Of a DNA stretch of 64,000 bases, positions 1-12,386 are shown piece after piece. Numbering within the stretch: the stretch's first letter is position 1; the number at the start of each line of letters is the position of its first letter. The translations under genes and the position numbers were made by a program. Origin of the DNA: Rahnella victoriana (GTDB taxonomy: Bacteria > Pseudomonadota > Gammaproteobacteria > Enterobacterales > Enterobacteriaceae); assembly GCF_004330295.1 (NCBI RefSeq), contig NZ_SJOJ01000017.1, positions 31,284-95,283 of the forward strand. The letters are read 5' to 3'. The notes below the pieces were generated by a model. The model was not told the origin of the DNA, did no database searches, and was given only the letters and a program-made list of their open reading frames with translations.

Positions 1-2018
<2,018 letters not shown>

Positions 2019-2120
2019 TCCCTAAGGAAAATCCGCATAAATACTCAGGTTTTTTGCGTGATGGATCGAAAAAAGCATCTGCGTCACACTTTTAATGCAA
2101 ATTAGGTAACAAATCCTACT

Positions 2121-2140
2121 CACATTCTGTTTAGAATGTG
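2121..2140. repeat. Perfect 8-bp inverted repeat upstream of cytR
   Basis: CACATTCT and AGAATGTG are exact inverted copies separated by GTTT. The right arm runs into the CRP-like site at 2137-2152. The dyad could be an operator or part of an extended CRP or CytR binding region; no T-run follows, so it is not a convincing priA terminator. Confidence 0.5.
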
Positions 2141-2152
2141 ATGAGCTACACA
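2137..2152. promoter_or_regulatory. Candidate cAMP-CRP site upstream of cytR
   Basis: TGTGA-N6-ACACA matches the CRP core TGTGA-N6-TCACA in nine of ten fixed positions and has the AT-rich flanks usual for such sites. In E. coli cytR expression responds to cAMP-CRP, so the position about 85 bases before the chosen cytR start makes biological sense. The transcription start is not identified. Confidence 0.55.
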
Positions 2153-2176
2153 TCATGCGTAGCCAGGCGAGGAATG

Positions 2177-2207
2177 TTGATGCTGTTGTGTCAGTTTGAT
2201 GCTGTTG
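2177..2207 (+). repeat. 12-bp direct repeat in cytR leader
   Basis: TTGATGCTGTTG occurs at 2177-2188 and again at 2196-2207, a 19-base period of roughly two helical turns. The second copy continues into GTTGCAA, close to the CytR half-site GTTGCATT, and ends against the cytR ribosome binding site. An autoregulatory operator is possible but inferred. Confidence 0.4.
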
Positions 2208-2221
2208 CAAGGAGAGAGACG

Positions 2222-3250
2222 TTGGAGCACAAGAAAGAATTACCCGCCGCAACAATGAAAGATGTGGCTGAACAGGCAGGCGTTTCAACAGCAACCGTAT
2301 CCCGTGCATTAATGAATCCGGAGAAAGTCTCCGCCGCAACCCGTCAGAAGGTTGATCAGGCCGTCATGGCCGTAGGTTATTCTCCTCATGCCCTGGCCCG
2401 TAATCTGAAACGGAATGAATCACGCACGATTCTGGTGATCGTCCCCGATATCTGCGATCCGTTTTTCTCAGACCTGATCCAGGGGATCGAGCGCACCGCG
2501 GCCGAAAGCGGTTATCTGGTATTGATCGGCGACTGTGCTCAGCAAAATCAGCAAGAAAAAACCTTTATCAATCTGATCATTACCAAGCAAATTGACGGCA
2601 TGCTCCTGCTCGGTTCTGATTTGCCTTTCGATGCCAGCAAAGAAGAACAACGTAATTTGCCCCCGATGGTCATGGCCAATGAGTTTGCGCCGGAACTGGA
2701 ACTGCCGACCGTCCACATTGATAACCTGACGGCGGCGTTTGAAGCCGTGCACTATCTTCTGAAACTGGGGCATAAGCGCATTGCCTGCATCGCCGGTCCG
2801 AAACATATGCCGCTGTGCCAGTACCGTTTACAAGGCTATGTGCAGGCGCTGCGCCGCAACGGGTTGAGCGTCGAGAGCAAACTGACCATTCATGGTGATT
2901 TCAGCTATGAATCCGGCGCACAGGCGGTAACAGAACTGATGTCGCTGCCCGTTCCGCCAACGGCGATTTTCTGCCACAACGATGTGATGGCGATTGGCGC
3001 GATGTTCCAGGCAAAGAAAATGGGGCTGCGCATTCCGCAGGATCTGTCGGTGGTCGGCTTCGATGACATCAAGGCCAGCCAGTATACCGATCCTCCGCTG
3101 ACCACCGTGGCGCAGCCGAGATTCCAGCTTGGCCGTCAGGCCATGTTATTATTGCTTGAGCAGTTACAGGGAAATCCGGTACAAAATGGCTCTCTGCTGC
3201 TCGACAGTGAACTGGTGGTGCGTGAAAGCACGGCCGCCCCTAACGCGTGA
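2222..3250 (+). CDS. cytR: Nucleoside-utilisation repressor CytR (LacI family)
   Basis: CytR represses nucleoside uptake and catabolism genes together with CRP, and is induced by cytidine. The product has 342 residues (341 in E. coli). An N-terminal LacI-type helix-turn-helix (MKDVAEQAGVSTATVSRA) is followed by a hinge and a periplasmic-binding-protein-like effector domain with strings such as IVPDICDPFF and QQNQQEKTF shared with E. coli. The start chosen is TTG at 2222, preceded by AAGGAG at 2209-2214 with ideal spacing and giving the family length. The frame stays open upstream to 2138, but those residues do not resemble CytR. A later ATG at 2255 would begin directly at the HTH. A CRP-like site and repeats lie just upstream. 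Confidence 0.95.
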   Translation: MEHKKELPAATMKDVAEQAGVSTATVSRALMNPEKVSAATRQKVDQAVMAVGYSPHALARNLKRNESRTILVIVPDICDPFFSDLIQGIERTAAESGYLVLIGDCAQQNQQEKTFINLIITKQIDGMLLLGSDLPFDASKEEQRNLPPMVMANEFAPELELPTVHIDNLTAAFEAVHYLLKLGHKRIACIAGPKHMPLCQYRLQGYVQALRRNGLSVESKLTIHGDFSYESGAQAVTELMSLPVPPTAIFCHNDVMAIGAMFQAKKMGLRIPQDLSVVGFDDIKASQYTDPPLTTVAQPRFQLGRQAMLLLLEQLQGNPVQNGSLLLDSELVVRESTAAPNA

Positions 3251-3349
3251 GTCAGTATTTAGTCTGTTATGAAGTTTTAATTTCAGTATATGTTCAGGGT
3301 TAAGTAACATGACGCACTTCTTCATTCATTACGACACAGCGAAACGATA

Positions 3350-4291
3350 GTGGCACAAAGAGACTATGTAAGCCGTGGGCGCTCAGGAGCGCGGCGGAAA
3401 AGTACCAGCCGGAGTAAAAAACGCAGTTCCCCAACGATCTCCAAAACCATGGTGGTGTTAGCCGTTGCGGTACTGGTGGTGTTTGTCGGTGGCCTCTATT
3501 TTATTGCGCACAATAAACATGAAGAAACGACAGTGTTGCCGACGCACACTGTCCGTCCGGGTAATGGATTGCCGCCTAAGCCAGAAGAGCGCTGGCGCTA
3601 CATTAAAGAACTGGAAAACCGCCAGATGGGCGTGACCACGCCGACAGAACCGACGGCGGGCGGACAAGTCGAATCCAAAACGCAACTGACGCCGGAACAG
3701 CGCCAGCTTCTCGAACAGATGCAGGCTGATATGCGCCAGACGCCGACACAGCTGTCTGAAGTGCCGTATAACGACCCGAATCAGGTGACGCAGGCACCGG
3801 CGCATACCTCGCGTCAGGTTCAGCAGCAACAGCAGCCGACTTATGCGCAGCAACAGCCGGTGCAGACTCAGCCGCGTCAGGTTCAGCCAACGTATACGCC
3901 GCAAACGCAGCCGGTACGTGCGCCGCAGGCTCAGGTGCAAACCCAGCCCGTTCAGCCGAAACCGAAGCCAGTGGTGAAAGAGCCGGTGAAAGAAGCGCCG
4001 AAACCGCAGCAACCCGCCGCCATTACTCAGGCTGAGCCGGAAAAACCAAAAGCGCAGGAAAAAACCCAGCGCTTTATGGTGCAGTGCGGTTCTTTCAAAG
4101 GCAGCGAACAGGCGGAATCCCAGCGTGCCAAACTGGCGTTTGAAGGTTTCGAAGGCCGTATCACCACGGGCGGCGGCTGGAATCGCGTTGTCATTGGCCC
4201 GTACAACAGCCGCTCCGGTGCAGACAGCACCCTCACCCGCCTGAAGAGCGCAGGCATCTCCGGTTGCATTCCCCTCGCAACCGGGGGTTGA
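3350..4291 (+). CDS. ftsN: Cell division protein FtsN
   Basis: FtsN is the late divisome protein that triggers septal peptidoglycan synthesis through FtsA and FtsQLB. It has 313 residues and starts with GTG at 3350 (MAQRDYVSRG). A basic cytoplasmic N terminus is followed by one membrane helix at about residues 33-53. The essential periplasmic helices follow (KPEERWRYIKELENRQ), then a long Q/P/T-rich unstructured linker at about 145-235. A C-terminal SPOR domain binds denuded glycans; it carries the conserved cysteine pair (VQCGSF and SGCIPL) that can form a disulfide. The linker is the variable part compared with E. coli. The stop codon overlaps the -35 box of the hslV heat-shock promoter. 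Confidence 0.96.
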   Translation: MAQRDYVSRGRSGARRKSTSRSKKRSSPTISKTMVVLAVAVLVVFVGGLYFIAHNKHEETTVLPTHTVRPGNGLPPKPEERWRYIKELENRQMGVTTPTEPTAGGQVESKTQLTPEQRQLLEQMQADMRQTPTQLSEVPYNDPNQVTQAPAHTSRQVQQQQQPTYAQQQPVQTQPRQVQPTYTPQTQPVRAPQAQVQTQPVQPKPKPVVKEPVKEAPKPQQPAAITQAEPEKPKAQEKTQRFMVQCGSFKGSEQAESQRAKLAFEGFEGRITTGGGWNRVVIGPYNSRSGADSTLTRLKSAGISGCIPLATGG

Positions 4292-4315
4292 AAACCCGTA
4301 ATCCTTCCCCAATCT
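4287..4315 (+). promoter_or_regulatory. Sigma32 heat-shock promoter of hslVU
   Basis: GTTGAAA at 4287-4293 and CCCCAATCT at 4307-4315, separated by 13 bases, fit the sigma32 consensus (CTTGAAA, N11-15, CCCCATnT). The -35 box overlaps the TGA stop of ftsN (4289-4291). The E. coli hslVU promoter has the same two boxes at the same place. Confidence 0.75.
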
Positions 4316-4337
4316 ATACTTTCAATATGCCTCGTAA

Positions 4338-4368
4338 GCTTGTGAGACACCCGGTGTGTCCCACAAGC
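4338..4368 (+). promoter_or_regulatory. 5' UTR stem-loop of hslVU mRNA
   Basis: GCTTGTG (4338-4344) pairs with CACAAGC (4362-4368). After one A-C mismatch, GACAC (4346-4350) pairs with GTGTC (4356-4360) around a 5-base loop. The hairpin lies between the heat-shock promoter and the hslV ribosome binding site. A comparable stem-loop in the E. coli hslVU leader has been linked to mRNA stability; that link is from memory. Confidence 0.65.
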
Positions 4369-4406
4369 CTGCGGGGATCTTTTCCGTCTGCAACGAGGAA
4401 CCGCTC

Positions 4407-4937
4407 GTGACAACAATTGTAAGTGTACGCCGCAACGGCAAGGTCGTTATCGGTGGTGATGGCCAGGCCACATTGGGAAATACCGTCATGAAGGGCAACG
4501 TCAAAAAAGTACGTCGCCTGTATAACGACAAAGTGATCGCGGGCTTTGCCGGCGGTACGGCTGATGCCTTCACACTGTTTGAGCTGTTCGAACGCAAACT
4601 GGAAATGCATCAGGGTCATCTGGTGAAAGCCGCCGTTGAACTGGCGAAAGACTGGCGAACCGACCGCATGCTGCGCCGTCTGGAAGCACTGCTGGCCGTC
4701 GCGGATGAAAATGCGTCGCTGATCATCAGCGGTAACGGTGATGTGATCCAGCCGGAAAACGACCTGATCGCCATCGGTTCCGGGGGTCCCTATGCCCAGG
4801 CCGCTGCCCGCGCCCTGCTGGAAAACTCTGAGCTTGACGCCCGCGACATCGTTGAAAAATCGCTGAGCATCGCCGGTGACATCTGCATCTACACCAACCA
4901 ATTCCACACTATTGAAGAATTGTCTTCTAAAGCGTAA
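4407..4937 (+). CDS. hslV: ATP-dependent protease subunit HslV (ClpQ)
   Basis: HslV is the proteasome-like peptidase of the HslVU complex, which degrades misfolded proteins and regulators such as SulA in the cytoplasm. The start is GTG at 4407 with GAGG at 4395-4398. It gives 176 residues, exactly the E. coli length, and places the catalytic threonine at position 2 ([10 protein letters not shown]), where removal of the initiator exposes it. The frame is open further upstream, but that would bury the nucleophile. Family strings [15 protein letters not shown] and [18 protein letters not shown] are present. hslU follows 12 bases later in the same operon. Confidence 0.97.
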   Translation: MTTIVSVRRNGKVVIGGDGQATLGNTVMKGNVKKVRRLYNDKVIAGFAGGTADAFTLFELFERKLEMHQGHLVKAAVELAKDWRTDRMLRRLEALLAVADENASLIISGNGDVIQPENDLIAIGSGGPYAQAAARALLENSELDARDIVEKSLSIAGDICIYTNQFHTIEELSSKA

Positions 4938-4949
4938 GGATCGAAAATT

Positions 4950-6284
4950 ATGTCTGAGATGACCCCGCGCGAGATTGTCAGCGAATTAGACAGCTACATC
5001 ATTGGTCAGGATAAGGCGAAACGCGCCGTGGCCATTGCCCTGCGTAACCGCTGGCGTCGTATGCAGCTTGATGAAGCGCTGCGCCATGAAGTCACCCCGA
5101 AAAATATTCTGATGATCGGCCCGACCGGTGTCGGTAAAACCGAAATCGCCCGCCGTCTGGCGAAACTGGCGAACGCGCCGTTCATCAAAGTGGAAGCCAC
5201 CAAATTCACCGAAGTCGGTTATGTCGGTAAAGAAGTGGATTCCATTATCCGCGACCTGACCGATTCCGCCGTGAAAATGGTGCGTCTGCAATCCATCGAG
5301 AAAAACCGTTATCGCGCTGAAGAACTGGCCGAAGAACGCATTCTCGATGTACTGATCCCGCCAGCAAAAAACAACTGGGGACAGGCTGACGAAGCGCAGG
5401 AACCTTCTGCTGCGCGCCAGAATTTCCGCAAAAAACTGCGTGAAGGTCAGCTGGACGATAAAGAAATCGAAATCAGCCTGGCATCCGGTCCGATGGGCGT
5501 TGAAATCATGTCCCCTCCGGGCATGGAAGAAATGACCAGTCAGTTGCAGTCGATGTTCCAGAGCATGGGCGCTCAGAAACAGAAACCACGCAAACTGAAA
5601 ATCAAAGAAGCACTGAAGCTGCTGGTTGAAGAAGAAGCGGCGAAACTGGTGAATCCGGAAGACCTGAAAGAACAGGCGATCGAAGCCGTTGAACAACACG
5701 GCATCGTGTTTGTCGATGAGATCGACAAAATCTGTAAACGTGGCGGTCAAAGCTCCGGCCCGGACGTCTCCCGTGAAGGTGTTCAGCGTGACCTGTTGCC
5801 GCTGGTGGAAGGTTGTACTGTATCGACCAAGCACGGCATGGTGAAAACCGATCACATTCTGTTTATCGCTTCCGGCGCATTCCAGACTGCCAGCCCGTCT
5901 GATCTGATCCCTGAGTTGCAGGGTCGTCTGCCGATCCGCGTGGAATTGCAGGCGCTGTCGACAGAAGACTTCGAACGCATTCTGACCGAACCGAGTGCTT
6001 CGCTGACTCATCAGTACAAAGCATTGATGGCAACCGAAGGCGTGAACATTGATTTCACCCCTGACGGTATCCGCCGGATTGCGGAAGCCGCATGGCAGGT
6101 AAACGAAACTACCGAGAACATTGGTGCGCGTCGTCTGCACACCGTTCTGGAGCGTCTGATGGAAGATATCTCTTACGACGCCAGCGAAAGCAGCGGAATC
6201 TCCATAAACATTGATGCAGATTATGTTAGAAGCCACCTTGACCAGCTGGTAGCTGATGAAGATCTGAGCCGTTTTATCTTATAA
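4950..6284 (+). CDS. hslU: HslU (ClpY), AAA+ unfoldase of HslVU protease
   Basis: HslU forms the hexameric ATPase ring that unfolds substrates and feeds them to HslV. It has 444 residues (443 in E. coli). Walker A GPTGVGKT lies at residues 57-64 and Walker B VFVDEID at about 252-260, followed by the sensor and arginine-finger regions. The intermediate I domain occupies about residues 110-240 and contains the met-rich stretch seen in the family. The C-terminal tail SRFIL is the segment that inserts into HslV to open its gate. A Shine-Dalgarno AAGGAT lies just before the ATG. A strong terminator follows at 6312. Confidence 0.97.
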   Translation: MSEMTPREIVSELDSYIIGQDKAKRAVAIALRNRWRRMQLDEALRHEVTPKNILMIGPTGVGKTEIARRLAKLANAPFIKVEATKFTEVGYVGKEVDSIIRDLTDSAVKMVRLQSIEKNRYRAEELAEERILDVLIPPAKNNWGQADEAQEPSAARQNFRKKLREGQLDDKEIEISLASGPMGVEIMSPPGMEEMTSQLQSMFQSMGAQKQKPRKLKIKEALKLLVEEEAAKLVNPEDLKEQAIEAVEQHGIVFVDEIDKICKRGGQSSGPDVSREGVQRDLLPLVEGCTVSTKHGMVKTDHILFIASGAFQTASPSDLIPELQGRLPIRVELQALSTEDFERILTEPSASLTHQYKALMATEGVNIDFTPDGIRRIAEAAWQVNETTENIGARRLHTVLERLMEDISYDASESSGISINIDADYVRSHLDQLVADEDLSRFIL

Positions 6285-6311
6285 TTTGCTCATACGTTCC
6301 GAAAGTGATCT

Positions 6312-6344
6312 TCAGGGAGGCGTTTGCCTCCCTGATTTTTTTTT
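6312..6344 (+). terminator. Intrinsic terminator of hslVU
   Basis: TCAGGGAGGC (6312-6321) pairs perfectly with GCCTCCCTGA (6326-6335) around GTTT-type loop bases and is followed by nine T residues. It ends the hslVU unit 28 bases after the stop codon. Confidence 0.92.
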
Positions 6345-6380
6345 GATTTCGGACTGATTCTTCACCTGAGCGAAATCACT

Positions 6381-7307
6381 ATGAGCATAATCACTCCCTG
6401 CACCCCGACGACGCCCGCCCGCGCCTGGCTGGAAAGCCTGCGTCCTAAAACCCTGCCACTGGCTTTTGCCTCTATCGTCATGGGTTCTGCCATTGCCAGC
6501 CTGCAAGGCGTTTTCCATCCGCTGACCGCGCTGCTGGCACTGCTGACTGCCGGTTGCCTGCAAATTTTGTCGAATCTGGCAAATGACTACGGTGACGCCG
6601 AGAAAGGCAGCGACACGCCCGATCGCGTCGGGCCACTGCGCGGCATGCAAAAAGGGTTGATTAGCGCGGCGCAAATGAAACGCGCGATTATCCTGACCAT
6701 CGCCCTGACCATTATCTGCGGTATCGCACTTATTGCGGTGGCCTGCCAAAAACCGAGCGACGTGGTCGGCTTTCTGATCCTCGGTCTGCTCTCGATTGGC
6801 GCCGCCATCACCTATACCGTCGGCACGCGCCCTTACGGCTACATGGGGCTTGGTGACATTTCGGTGCTGATTTTCTTCGGCTGGATAAGCGTCGCGGGCA
6901 CATTCTATTTGCAGGCGGGCTATTTCGACTGGATCGTGATGTTACCGGCGACGGCGACCGGCTTGCTGTCCACGGCGGTGCTGAATATCAATAATTTGCG
7001 CGATATCGAAACGGACAGCGCCAATGGCAAGAATACGCTGGCGGTACGTCTCGGGCCGGTCAACGCGCGCCGTTATCACGCCACCCTTCTGACTGCTGCC
7101 GTCCTCTGTCTGGCAGTATTCTCCGCCGTGCACCTGCACCACTGGACCGGCTGGCTGTTTGTTCTGGCGATCCCGATGCTGGTAAAACATGTCATGCGGG
7201 TAATGAATTCGAAAACGTCCACGGAAGTGCGCCCGCTGCTGGAACATATGGTGAAAACCGCGTTGCTGACTAACGTATTGTTTGCAGTGGGTCTGTTACT
7301 CAATTGA
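6381..7307 (+). CDS. menA: 1,4-dihydroxy-2-naphthoate octaprenyltransferase MenA
   Basis: MenA is an integral membrane UbiA-superfamily prenyltransferase. It joins an octaprenyl chain to 1,4-dihydroxy-2-naphthoate, giving demethylmenaquinone for anaerobic respiration. It has 308 residues, as in E. coli. The first Asp-rich motif is NLANDYGDAEKGSD and the second is NINNLRDIETD, both for Mg2+-pyrophosphate binding. About eight or nine hydrophobic helices are visible. A hydrophilic N terminus leads into WLESLRPKTLPLAFAS. It sits after the hslVU terminator with its own ATG at 6381, and rraA follows 120 bases later behind its own promoter-like boxes. Confidence 0.96.
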   Translation: MSIITPCTPTTPARAWLESLRPKTLPLAFASIVMGSAIASLQGVFHPLTALLALLTAGCLQILSNLANDYGDAEKGSDTPDRVGPLRGMQKGLISAAQMKRAIILTIALTIICGIALIAVACQKPSDVVGFLILGLLSIGAAITYTVGTRPYGYMGLGDISVLIFFGWISVAGTFYLQAGYFDWIVMLPATATGLLSTAVLNINNLRDIETDSANGKNTLAVRLGPVNARRYHATLLTAAVLCLAVFSAVHLHHWTGWLFVLAIPMLVKHVMRVMNSKTSTEVRPLLEHMVKTALLTNVLFAVGLLLN

Positions 7308-7366
7308 GTCAAATTGGCCTGATGTGCGTTTATCGGGTCACTTTTCACATTTAACAATTGATGATT

Positions 7367-7396
7367 TTGCCAACATCCGCCGGAAAGGGATATACT
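7367..7396 (+). promoter_or_regulatory. Promoter-like boxes upstream of rraA
   Basis: TTGCCA (7367-7372) and TATACT (7391-7396) are separated by 18 bases and sit 31 bases before the rraA ATG. E. coli rraA is also transcribed from its own promoter between menA and rraA. Confidence 0.5.
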
Positions 7397-7421
7397 GAAT
7401 ACTCATGCAGCAACCAGATGA

Positions 7422-7913
<492 letters not shown>

Positions 7914-7931
7914 CGCTTTCTTGCAGCCACA

Positions 7932-7956
7932 AAAAAGGACGCCATGGCGTCCTTTT
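7932..7956. terminator. Bidirectional terminator between rraA and zapB
   Basis: The sequence is a near-perfect palindrome, A-run GGACGCCATGGCGTCC T-run, with its dyad at CCATGG. It can end transcripts from rraA on the plus strand and zapB on the minus strand. Confidence 0.88.
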
Positions 7957-7976
7957 TCATTTGATGGCGGAAGTGC

Positions 7977-8216
7977 TCAGACTTCTTCCATTTTTCCCAA
8001 CAGTGCACGCAGACGATCCTGCCATACGTGTTGTTCTTCTTTCAGCTGCGCATTTTCACGCACCAGAGACTCATGATTACCGCTGGCTTGCTGAACTTCC
8101 TGAGACAGGGTGTTGTTCTGCTCTTTCAGTTCTTCGATTTCCATCTGCAACAGAGTAATGGTATCGATCGCTTGCTGAACTTTAGCTTCTAATTTCTCAA
8201 ATACTTCAAATGACAT
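7977..8216 (-). CDS. zapB: Cell division factor ZapB
   Basis: ZapB is a small cytoplasmic coiled-coil protein that joins ZapA to MatP and helps assemble the Z ring. It has 79 residues and is predicted to be almost entirely coiled coil ([20 protein letters not shown] and onward, with regular heptads). It lies on the opposite strand to its neighbours, between rraA and glpF, as in E. coli (where it was called yiiU). Confidence 0.95.
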   Translation of the reverse strand: MSFEVFEKLEAKVQQAIDTITLLQMEIEELKEQNNTLSQEVQQASGNHESLVRENAQLKEEQHVWQDRLRALLGKMEEV

Positions 8217-8794
8217 TTTTCGGTCCCCTTATGTTCGCAAGGCGCACATCTTATGTTCTGCCGCATCGTCCGGACACGGCTCAAAAATTCCTGCACACCG
8301 TCGATTTTCATAACAAATTCATCAGAGAATTGCGCAAAACCGCCGGGTGTCTTAACGGGTGATTGTATGTAGCCAGCTGTGGTCTGTCTACCAGCAACCC
8401 CTTTATCCACGCAGTCTGTTGCAATTTTACAGCGCCGGGTATCAGGAAATGCTTAAAAAGCAGCGTCACTCACCAGAAATCCGGCTTAATAGCGAATAAC
8501 CTTAGCCGCCGTACGGATAAGGTCGCTGATGTTCGTTTAAAAAGACAGGTTCGCTGAAAATGTTAAATCATGGCCTTTTTGCGCTGCATCAAGTTCTGCC
8601 AATACGCGAAATCGCTCATTTTTATGACACAACACACAAATTTTGATTTCGCTATTTCTCGTTTATGCTCGTTAACGATAAATTCACATTACGTTCTCAT
8701 TTAATGATGAACGCCAAAATCCGATTACGTTCACGTACGACATAACAGAAAAACTATAACTAACCATTAACATTATCCTTAGCAGGATCAAACT
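8217..8794. other. 578-bp intergenic control region between zapB and glpF
   Basis: This region holds the divergent promoters of zapB and glpF. The left half (to about 8570) shows nothing convincing; short open frames there lack family resemblance and ribosome binding sites. The right half becomes AT-rich and carries the GlpR-type operator at 8664-8683. It also has an imperfect dyad CGTTC-TCATTTAATGAT-GAACG at 8692-8713, a weaker operator-like stretch at 8726-8744, and a TATAAC -10-like box at 8755-8760. Only a half CRP site (TCACA, 8684-8688) was seen. Confidence 0.6.
8664..8683. promoter_or_regulatory. GlpR-type operator upstream of glpF
   Basis: The 20-bp element TATGCTCGTTAACGATAAAT matches the palindromic GlpR consensus (TATGTTCGTTAACGAACATA) at 15 of 20 positions, including the central TCGTTAACGA. 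It sits about 110 bases before glpF. In E. coli glpFKX is repressed by GlpR and induced by glycerol 3-phosphate. Confidence 0.65.
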
Positions 8795-9643
8795 ATGAGC
8801 CAAACCATGAGTTCCACATTAAAAGGTCAGTGCATCGCTGAGTTTCTGGGTACCGGGCTTATCATTTTCTTTGGTGCGGGCTGTGTCGCAGCAATGAAAC
8901 TTGCCGGAGCTACCTTTGGTCAGTGGGAAATCAGTATCATCTGGGGTCTGGGCGTGGCAATGGCCATCTACCTGACTGCAGCCATTTCAGGTGCACACCT
9001 GAACCCGGCGGTGACCGTCGCACTTTGTCTGTTTGCAAACTTTGAAGGACGCAAAGTTCTGCCTTACATCATCGCGCAGGTCGCCGGAGCCTTCTGTGCC
9101 GCCGCACTGGTCTACGGCCTCTACTACAACCTGTTCTTCGATTTCGAGCAAAGCCACAACATGGTGCGCGGCAGCGTCGAAAGTCTGGATCTGGCCGGTA
9201 TTTTCTCAACCTATCCAAACCCGCATATCAGCGTCTTGCAGGCATTTCTGGTTGAAACCGTGATTACCGCCATTCTGATGGCCCTGATCCTTGGCCTGAC
9301 CGATGATGGTAACGGTATTCCACGTGGCCCGCTGGCACCGCTGCTGATCGGTATCCTGATCGCCGTAATCGGTGCCTCCATGGGGCCGCTGACCGGATTC
9401 GCCCTGAACCCGGCCCGTGACTTCGGTCCGAAAGTGTTCGCTTTCTTTGCTGGCTGGGGCAAGGTTGCCTTCACCGGCGCACGCGATATCCCTTATTTCC
9501 TGGTGCCGATTTTTGGTCCGCTGCTCGGGGCTTCTCTGGGTGCCATCGCATATAAAGCGCTGATTGGTCGCCATCTGCCAAATCAGATTAATGAGCCGGT
9601 AGAAGAAAAAGCGTCTCAGCCATCAAAACAGCGTAAGGCCTGA
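8795..9643 (+). CDS. glpF: Glycerol uptake facilitator GlpF (aquaglyceroporin)
   Basis: GlpF is an inner-membrane channel for passive glycerol entry. It has 282 residues with six membrane helices and two half-helices carrying the NPA signatures, HLNPAV (NPA at 70-72) and LNPARD (NPA at 205-207). The Asp after the second NPA-Arg is the glycerol-facilitator type rather than the strict water-channel type. The start ATG at 8795 gives MSQTMSSTLKGQCIAEFLG, close to E. coli MSQTSTLKGQ. It is the first gene of the glp unit; glpK follows 45 bases downstream. Confidence 0.97.
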   Translation: MSQTMSSTLKGQCIAEFLGTGLIIFFGAGCVAAMKLAGATFGQWEISIIWGLGVAMAIYLTAAISGAHLNPAVTVALCLFANFEGRKVLPYIIAQVAGAFCAAALVYGLYYNLFFDFEQSHNMVRGSVESLDLAGIFSTYPNPHISVLQAFLVETVITAILMALILGLTDDGNGIPRGPLAPLLIGILIAVIGASMGPLTGFALNPARDFGPKVFAFFAGWGKVAFTGARDIPYFLVPIFGPLLGASLGAIAYKALIGRHLPNQINEPVEEKASQPSKQRKA

Positions 9644-11212
<1,569 letters not shown>

Positions 11213-11244
11213 TCGCCGGATATTATCGCCAACACCTGTTTCTG

Positions 11245-11270
11245 AAACTCCCCATCCGGGGAGTTTTTTT
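11245..11270 (+). terminator. Intrinsic terminator after glpK
   Basis: AAACTCCCC (11245-11253) pairs with GGGGAGTTT (11258-11266) around ATCC and is followed by a T-run to 11270. It lies 32 bases after the glpK stop and upstream of glpX, so glpX expression depends on read-through or on a separate promoter. A TAAAAT box at 11291-11296 is a weak candidate. Confidence 0.88.
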
Positions 11271-11355
11271 ATGCCCCTTTCCCGTTGTGCTAAAATCTGC
11301 GGCACAGATGAGCCTCGCCTCACCGACCTCTTTTTTTCTTTCTACAGGCTTTCCA

Positions 11356-12366
11356 ATGAAACGTGAATTAGCAATCGAGTTCTCCCGCGTGACCGAAGCT
11401 GCCGCGCTGGCCGGTTATAAATGGCTGGGTCGTGGTGATAAAAACCTGGCCGATAACGCTGCCGTTCAGTCCATGCGCATCATGCTCAATAAGGTCGATA
11501 TCGACGGCACTATCGTCATTGGCGAAGGGGAAATTGATGAAGCGCCGATGCTGTATATCGGTGAAAAAGTCGGGACCGGCAATGGCGATGCGGTGGATAT
11601 CGCCGTCGACCCGATTGAAGGCACGCGCATGACCGCCATGGGCCAGTCCAACGCGCTGGCTGTGCTGGCGGTTGGCGACCAGGGTTCGTTCCTCAATGCT
11701 CCCGACATGTACATGGAAAAAATCGCCGTCGGGCCGGGCGCAAAAGGGGCTATCGATCTGAATCTGACGCTGGCAGAGAATCTGGCGAATATCGCCAACG
11801 CGCTGGGTAAACCGCTGACCGAGCTGACCGTCGCCGTTTTAGCGAAACCACGTCATGACGACGCCATCCGCGAAATGCTGGCATCCGGCGTGCGTGTGTT
11901 TGCGTTCCCTGACGGTGACGTGGCGGCAACCATTCTGACCTGTATGCCGGAAAGCGAAGTGGATGTGCTGTATGGCATTGGCGGCGCACCGGAAGGCGTG
12001 ATTTCTGCGGCAGTGATCCGCGCGCTGGATGGCGATATGCAGGGGCGTTTACTGGCGCGTCATGACGTGAAAGGCGATACGCCGGAAAATCGTCGTATCG
12101 GTGAAGAAGAACTGGCGCGTTGCCAGGCGATGGGGATTGAAGCCGGTAAAGTGCTGCTGCTGGATGATATGGCGCGTAACGATAACGTGATTTTCTCCGC
12201 GACCGGCATTACCAAAGGTGATCTGCTGGAAGGCATCAGCCGCAAGGGAAATATGGCGACCACCGAAACGCTGCTGATCCGCGGTAAATCCCGCACGATC
12301 CGTCGCATCCGCTCGACGCATTACCTCGACCGCAAAGACGCGGCGCTGCACGAATTTATTATCTAA
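11356..12366 (+). CDS. glpX: Class II fructose-1,6-bisphosphatase GlpX
   Basis: GlpX hydrolyses fructose 1,6-bisphosphate to fructose 6-phosphate with Mn2+ or Mg2+, letting glycerol carbon enter gluconeogenesis. The inositol-monophosphatase-like fold shows in GEGEIDEAPMLYIGE and the metal-binding VDPIEGTRMTA. The ATG at 11356 gives 336 residues, identical in length to E. coli and beginning MKRELAIEFSRVTEAAALAG. The frame is open upstream to 11287, but that part has no family resemblance. It is the last gene of the glp block. Confidence 0.96.
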   Translation: MKRELAIEFSRVTEAAALAGYKWLGRGDKNLADNAAVQSMRIMLNKVDIDGTIVIGEGEIDEAPMLYIGEKVGTGNGDAVDIAVDPIEGTRMTAMGQSNALAVLAVGDQGSFLNAPDMYMEKIAVGPGAKGAIDLNLTLAENLANIANALGKPLTELTVAVLAKPRHDDAIREMLASGVRVFAFPDGDVAATILTCMPESEVDVLYGIGGAPEGVISAAVIRALDGDMQGRLLARHDVKGDTPENRRIGEEELARCQAMGIEAGKVLLLDDMARNDNVIFSATGITKGDLLEGISRKGNMATTETLLIRGKSRTIRRIRSTHYLDRKDAALHEFII

Positions 12367-12386
12367 ACCTCAGCTTCCGGTCATCA

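Noticed and set aside
3458-4312. 284-codon minus-strand frame opposite ftsN
   Set aside because: The composition (Arg/Leu-rich runs) follows from the Q/P-rich linker codons of ftsN on the other strand; no recognisable domain.
4986-6236. 416-codon open frame on the minus strand opposite hslU
   Set aside because: Its codon pattern is a shadow of hslU, it has no ribosome binding site or family resemblance, and the plus-strand gene is certain.
8363-8557. 64-codon frame in the zapB-glpF gap
   Set aside because: No ribosome binding site, no domain, and it lies in a promoter region.
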